Assembly (NCBI GenBank): GCA_002501135.1
Contig: DLRQ01000041.1
Location: 18,619 to 27,686, forward strand
DNA: 9,068 bases
Source of the DNA: Candidatus Neomicrothrix sp. UBA7884
GTDB taxonomy: Bacteria > Actinomycetota > Acidimicrobiia > Acidimicrobiales > MedAcidi-G1
Direction: 5' to 3'
Part shown: piece by piece, positions 6,196 through 9,068 of the stretch
Position numbering within the stretch: the stretch's first letter is position 1
Layout of the letters: every line of letters starts with the position of its first letter
Notes under the pieces: model-generated
The model's input: only the letters and a program-made list of their open reading frames with translations
The model's database searches: none
Told to the model about the DNA's origin: nothing
Translations under genes and position numbers: made by a program

Positions 6196-7272
6196 TCAGG
6201 AATCCGGTCTGCTGTTGGCCGAACCTGTGTACTCGTTCAGGCCCAGTTCTGCACGCTCGTCGACTGTCCGCGCCATCACGTATTCGTCGAGCGGAATCCC
6301 GGTGGCATCAGCTGACCTGACAAGGCCGTTGAAGACCGCCACGGTGGCGGCCGCATCCACCAGACCGCCGGGCCCCACTGCCTGGAGCATCTGCTCATCC
6401 AACAGCCTCACCGACTCAGGGCTGTCGTGTGCCGCCTCTGCGTAGGCCGTCAGCAGCTCACCGTGTGGAACACCTGAAGCAACCCCGTGCTGGACATCTC
6501 CTCCGATGGTTCCGGTCAGGTCGACCACCTGATCGAGGGCCTCGCTGCTCTCACGGAGCAGCATCACGTGTGACGATGTTCAGTAGAAACACTCGTTCAG
6601 GGCAGAGGTTCGGGCAGCCACGAACTCAATCTGGGGGCGGCTCAGAGAACGGTGGCTCCAGACCATTTCGAAGAACTCGCTGCCGTCGTACATGCTCGAG
6701 ACAATCGCCATGCGCCGCGCATTGTCGGCCGGCACGTAGGAGAGCGCCCTCGCCACGTTGGGGCCCTGCCAACCGTCGACCAGCCACGGCACGTATGCCT
6801 CGCCCGCTGCGACACCCTCGGGCACCCCTCCGACCGGTCCGCCGGCGATTACATCTGGAAAGGGCTGGCGGGACCTGCCCAGCAGACTGCAGAAGATGTC
6901 TATCGGCACAGTAAGCACCACCACAGCCACCAGCTCCACGTAGCGTCCCGGGCCCATCAGGTCAATTGCCTCGGCCGCCCACGCAGCCGTGATCCGGCCC
7001 GACTCGGAAGTTACCCGCCGCACAACCTCAAGCGTCAGGTCCGAGATGCCAGGACCATCTTCACGGCTAAGGTCACCCAGTGCCGGAATCGCCAGGCCGA
7101 TGGGCCGTGGACCATCGGCCATTGCCGACCTGGAGGCCTCAGCGATCGCCATGCGCTGAGCGCCTGTCCACCAGGTTCCGGGCCCACCAAGGCCGTCCCA
7201 GGCCTGTTCAAACGCAGCAAGAATCTGCTCGTCGACCAGATGGCGAAAGGAGTCCTGTGGGAATGCTTCCAT
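6196..7272 (-). CDS. AhpD/CMD-family selenoprotein (alkylhydroperoxidase-related), in-frame TGA read as selenocysteine
   Basis: Read through the TGA at 6582-6580, the frame gives 358 residues. The site is E216-x11-C228-x2-U231-x3-H235 (NECFY-U-TSSH), the same spacing as Glu118, Cys130, Cys133 and His137 of mycobacterial AhpD, with U in place of the second cysteine. Sequence after the TGA continues the same fold (LVDAAATVAVFNGLVRSADA, a typical CMD C-terminal helix), so the TGA is inside a domain, not at its end. The N-terminal half (about 20-115) looks like a degenerate second copy without the C-x2-C: GPGRYVELVAVVVL aligns with GPGGLVDAAATVAV. The likely role is thiol/selenol-dependent peroxide or disulphide chemistry; the substrate is unknown. 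No clear ribosome site precedes the ATG at 7272. Ordinary gene calling would split it into 6580-7272 and 6196-6567. The Rieske gene follows 35 bases downstream. Confidence 0.9.
6544..6562 (-). other. Bacterial SECIS hairpin for UGA recoding
   Basis: In the mRNA sense, GCUGCUC (6562-6556) pairs perfectly with GAGCAGC (6550-6544) around the loop CGUGA (6555-6551); an outer U-G pair can extend it. The stem begins 17 bases after the UGA and the loop starts 24 bases after it. Bacterial SECIS elements recognised by SelB lie just downstream of the UGA, inside the coding region, with a short loop carrying G/U near its start; here G and U are the second and third loop bases. Its coding phase continues the protein without a stop. 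Confidence 0.8.
6580..6582 (-). other. Recoded UGA (selenocysteine 231)
   Basis: The codon TGA lies in TGT TTC TAC TGA ACA TCG TCA CAC when the minus strand is read, where the AhpD family has the second cysteine of C-x2-C-x3-H. Confidence 0.88.
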
Positions 7273-7284
7273 TGCCGCAACCTA

Positions 7285-7331
7285 GTGCCGGTGGCACATC
7301 CCGGGCTGCCCCCACATGTGCCACCGGGCAC
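7285..7331. repeat. Nested inverted repeat upstream of the selenoprotein gene
   Basis: CCGGTGGCACAT (7288-7299) and ATGTGCCACCGG (7316-7327) are perfect reverse complements around 16 bases. Each arm is also part of a smaller dyad: GTGCC-GGT-GGCAC (7285-7297) and GTGCC-ACCG-GGCAC (7318-7331). It lies 13-59 bases before the selenoprotein ATG, in its leader or promoter. This could be an operator with two dimer sites or an RNA hairpin in the leader; no T-run follows on the minus strand. The rest of 7273-7524 shows nothing else I can support, beyond the helicase ribosome site at 7515-7520. Confidence 0.5.
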
Positions 7332-7524
7332 GTTCCGCCATTCGGCCAGCTCCTGCCGCTACCCTTGTACCTGCTCCGGTCGGCATCGCCGATCGGTGGG
7401 TTCGCAGGCGGGCTTTGGTTCTTCCAGTCGACGTGAACCATCTTCCATACCTTTCGACCTCACCAAACGTGCTGAGGCGACGCGAACCACCGAACAACCC
7501 GCACATCCGCGGGCAAGGAGCAAG

Positions 7525-9068
7525 ATGTCCCCCACCTTCAGCGACCTGGGCGTACCCGGTCGCATCCGCGAAGCCCTCGAGCGTCGAGGAATCACCGAGC
7601 CGTTCGAGATTCAGGCGGCCACGATCGCCGACGCAATGTCTGGCCGCGACGTCTGCGGACGTGCCCCGACCGGATCCGGAAAGACGCTGGCATTCGGCAT
7701 ACCGCTGGTAGCCGATGTCGAAAGGGCCGCACCCCGCGAGCCACGTGCCCTGGTTCTGGCTCCCACCCGTGAACTTGCCGAACAGATCTCCACTGAGCTC
7801 CGCTCCTTTGCAGGCAAGGTCTCAATCGGCGTCGTGTACGGAGGCGTCGGCTACGGCCCTCAACTGAACGCACTCAGGAAGGGTGTCGACATTCTCGTTG
7901 CATGCCCCGGTCGCCTCGAGGACCTGATCGAACAGGGAGCACTCTCGCTTGCCAGCGTCGACCGCGTGGTGCTTGACGAGGCAGACCGAATGGCCGACAT
8001 GGGCTTCATGCCTGCTGTGCGCCGCCTGCTCGACCAGACCGACTCAGACCGCCAGACGGTTCTGTTCTCGGCAACCCTCGACGGCGACGTCGCCAAGCTC
8101 ACCCGCGACTACCAGCGGGACCCGGTAAGGCACGAGGTCGGCGAGGAGACACCCGACATCACCACAGCCAGCCACGTGTTCTGGAACACCACACAGGCAG
8201 ACCGACGTGAGGTCACCACTGAAGCCGTAGGCGCTGCCTGGCCGGCGATCATCTTCTGTCGGACCCGCCACGGCTCGGACCGCCTTGCCCGCCAACTGAG
8301 CAAAGAGGGCCTCAAGACCGCCGCCATCCACGGCGGTCGCAGCCAGGCACAACGCACCCGGGCACTGGCCGACTTCAGCAAGGGACGTGTCCACGCTCTC
8401 GTCGCCACCGACGTAGCAGCACGCGGAATCCATGTGGACGGTGTCGCATCGGTCATCCACTTTGACCCTCCCGAGGACCACAAGGCCTACGTCCACCGGT
8501 CAGGTCGCACCGCCCGCGCCGGAGAAACCGGTGTGGTCATCTCGCTGGTCCAGCCCAATCAGGTAAGGGAGACGAAGCGCATGCAGCGCCAGATCGGCCT
8601 CGACGAACCGTTTACCGAACCTGATGCTGCAGTCCTGCGGCACCTGTCACCTGTTCCAGCCCGGGATGTGCGTGATGTCGTGACCGAGAGAACAGGCTCC
8701 GCCAGGGAAGACAGCCACGAAGAGCGCGACGGTCGCTCCTCAGATCGTATCGGGCGCGGCGGGGGCCAGGGTCATCGTTCAGGCAATGGCTCAGCAGGGC
8801 GCTCACACAACGGATCCGGAAGCAGTCGTTCAGGCAACAAGAACCGGAACAGGCGACGGGGTGCCAGCTCCACGAACGGCGCCGGCGGAGGCAGCCAGAA
8901 GCCCGGCTCCAGGAACGGTTCAGCTGGAAGCAACCGGAACCGATCTGAGAACAAGAACTCCTCAGCAAAAGGTTCCGGCGGCAACGCCGGGAAGCCCGGC
9001 AACAAGAGGTCAGCGGGCAGTCAGGGTTCGGGCGGCAACGCCGGGAAGCCCGGCAACAAGAAGGGCTC
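7525..9068 (+). CDS. DEAD-box RNA helicase with low-complexity C-terminal tail (runs off right edge)
   Basis: The frame is open from the ATG at 7525 to the window edge (about 514 codons). It is an ATP-dependent RNA-unwinding enzyme of the RhlE/DeaD type, usually acting in ribosome assembly, RNA decay or cold adaptation. Motifs in order are FEIQ (27-30, Q motif), APTGSGKT (47-54), PTRELA (80-85), DEAD (151-154), SAT (183-185 region), IIFCRTR (242-248), VATDVAARG (293-301) and HRSGRTARAG (324-333). From about 390 the protein becomes a disordered tail rich in Gly, Ser, Asn, Arg and Lys, of the kind that gives such helicases non-specific RNA binding. AAGGAG at 7515-7520 precedes the ATG by four bases, a short but usable spacing. 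It diverges from the selenoprotein gene and looks functionally unrelated to it. Confidence 0.95.
   Translation, partial: MSPTFSDLGVPGRIREALERRGITEPFEIQAATIADAMSGRDVCGRAPTGSGKTLAFGIPLVADVERAAPREPRALVLAPTRELAEQISTELRSFAGKVSIGVVYGGVGYGPQLNALRKGVDILVACPGRLEDLIEQGALSLASVDRVVLDEADRMADMGFMPAVRRLLDQTDSDRQTVLFSATLDGDVAKLTRDYQRDPVRHEVGEETPDITTASHVFWNTTQADRREVTTEAVGAAWPAIIFCRTRHGSDRLARQLSKEGLKTAAIHGGRSQAQRTRALADFSKGRVHALVATDVAARGIHVDGVASVIHFDPPEDHKAYVHRSGRTARAGETGVVISLVQPNQVRETKRMQRQIGLDEPFTEPDAAVLRHLSPVPARDVRDVVTERTGSAREDSHEERDGRSSDRIGRGGGQGHRSGNGSAGRSHNGSGSSRSGNKNRNRRRGASSTNGAGGGSQKPGSRNGSAGSNRNRSENKNSSAKGSGGNAGKPGNKRSAGSQGSGGNAGKPGNKKG
8971..9063 (+). repeat. Direct repeat with 54-bp period in the helicase tail
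   Basis: Segments 8971-9009 and 9025-9063 are nearly identical (two differences seen) and encode GSGGNAGKPGNK twice, 18 residues apart. The pattern may continue past the edge. Each copy also contains the small dyad GCCGGG-AAG-CCCGGC. Confidence 0.8.

Noticed and set aside
5581..6445. Plus-strand frames opposite the Rieske and selenoprotein genes
   Set aside because: They lie antisense to well-supported genes and have no recognisable motifs or ribosome sites.
6196..6567. A separate 123-residue gene downstream of a 230-residue gene ending at TGA
   Set aside because: The two are in phase, the short part begins in the middle of a CMD domain, the TGA takes the place of an active-site cysteine, and a SECIS-like hairpin follows.
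8971..9063. Repeats in the helicase tail as a CRISPR array
   Set aside because: There are only two copies, in frame within a coding region, and the spacer encodes the same type of tail.
1..9068. tRNA, rRNA, insertion sequence or attachment site
   Set aside because: No cloverleaf, rRNA-like sequence, transposase or flanking terminal repeats could be seen by eye.

Overview
The window comes from a GC-rich bacterium with frequent GTG starts, tightly overlapping genes and purple Shine-Dalgarno sites. The order of the oxidase genes (subunit II, I, IV, III) and the sequence character point to Actinomycetota, plausibly an Acidimicrobiia-like lineage. The lineage is an inference; there is no rRNA or marker gene to prove it. 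The window also implies that the host decodes UGA as selenocysteine.

Layout. 1-117 (minus): N-terminus of a probable acyl-CoA dehydrogenase that continues off the left edge. 118-375: divergent intergenic region with two GGGAC-N4-GTCCC palindromes, one inside a perfect 12-bp-arm inverted repeat. 376-4430 (plus): a compact five-gene haem-copper oxidase operon (subunit II with CuA, subunit I, small subunit IV, subunit III, and a two-TM protein with a cupredoxin-like domain). 4510-4953 (plus): a cupredoxin lipoprotein, with a third GGGAC-N4-GTCCC palindrome just upstream. 4976-6160 (minus): a Rieske-type oxygenase alpha subunit. 6196-7272 (minus): an AhpD-related selenoprotein of 358 residues whose reading frame passes through an in-frame TGA at 6580-6582. 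7273-7524: intergenic region with an inverted repeat. 7525-9068 (plus): a DEAD-box RNA helicase with a Gly/Ser/Asn-rich tail, cut by the right edge.

How the parts fit. The plus-strand block is a respiratory module. Subunit II and the two cupredoxin-like proteins supply copper sites outside the membrane, subunit I reduces oxygen, and no cytochrome c gene is present, so the blue copper lipoprotein is the nearest candidate electron donor. Subunit I is unusual: it has the YSHPAVY signature of type A2 oxidases and also lacks the usual K-channel lysine. The three palindromes match the core of the mycobacterial DosR/DevR box and suggest that the oxidase and the lipoprotein share control by a response regulator, possibly one sensing oxygen or NO.

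The minus-strand pair (selenoprotein then Rieske oxygenase, 35 bases apart) looks like a redox operon. The selenoprotein is the most distinctive find: its C-x2-U-x3-H site has the spacing of the AhpD active site, and a 7-bp hairpin with a small G/U-containing loop begins 17 bases after the UGA, as expected for a bacterial SECIS element.
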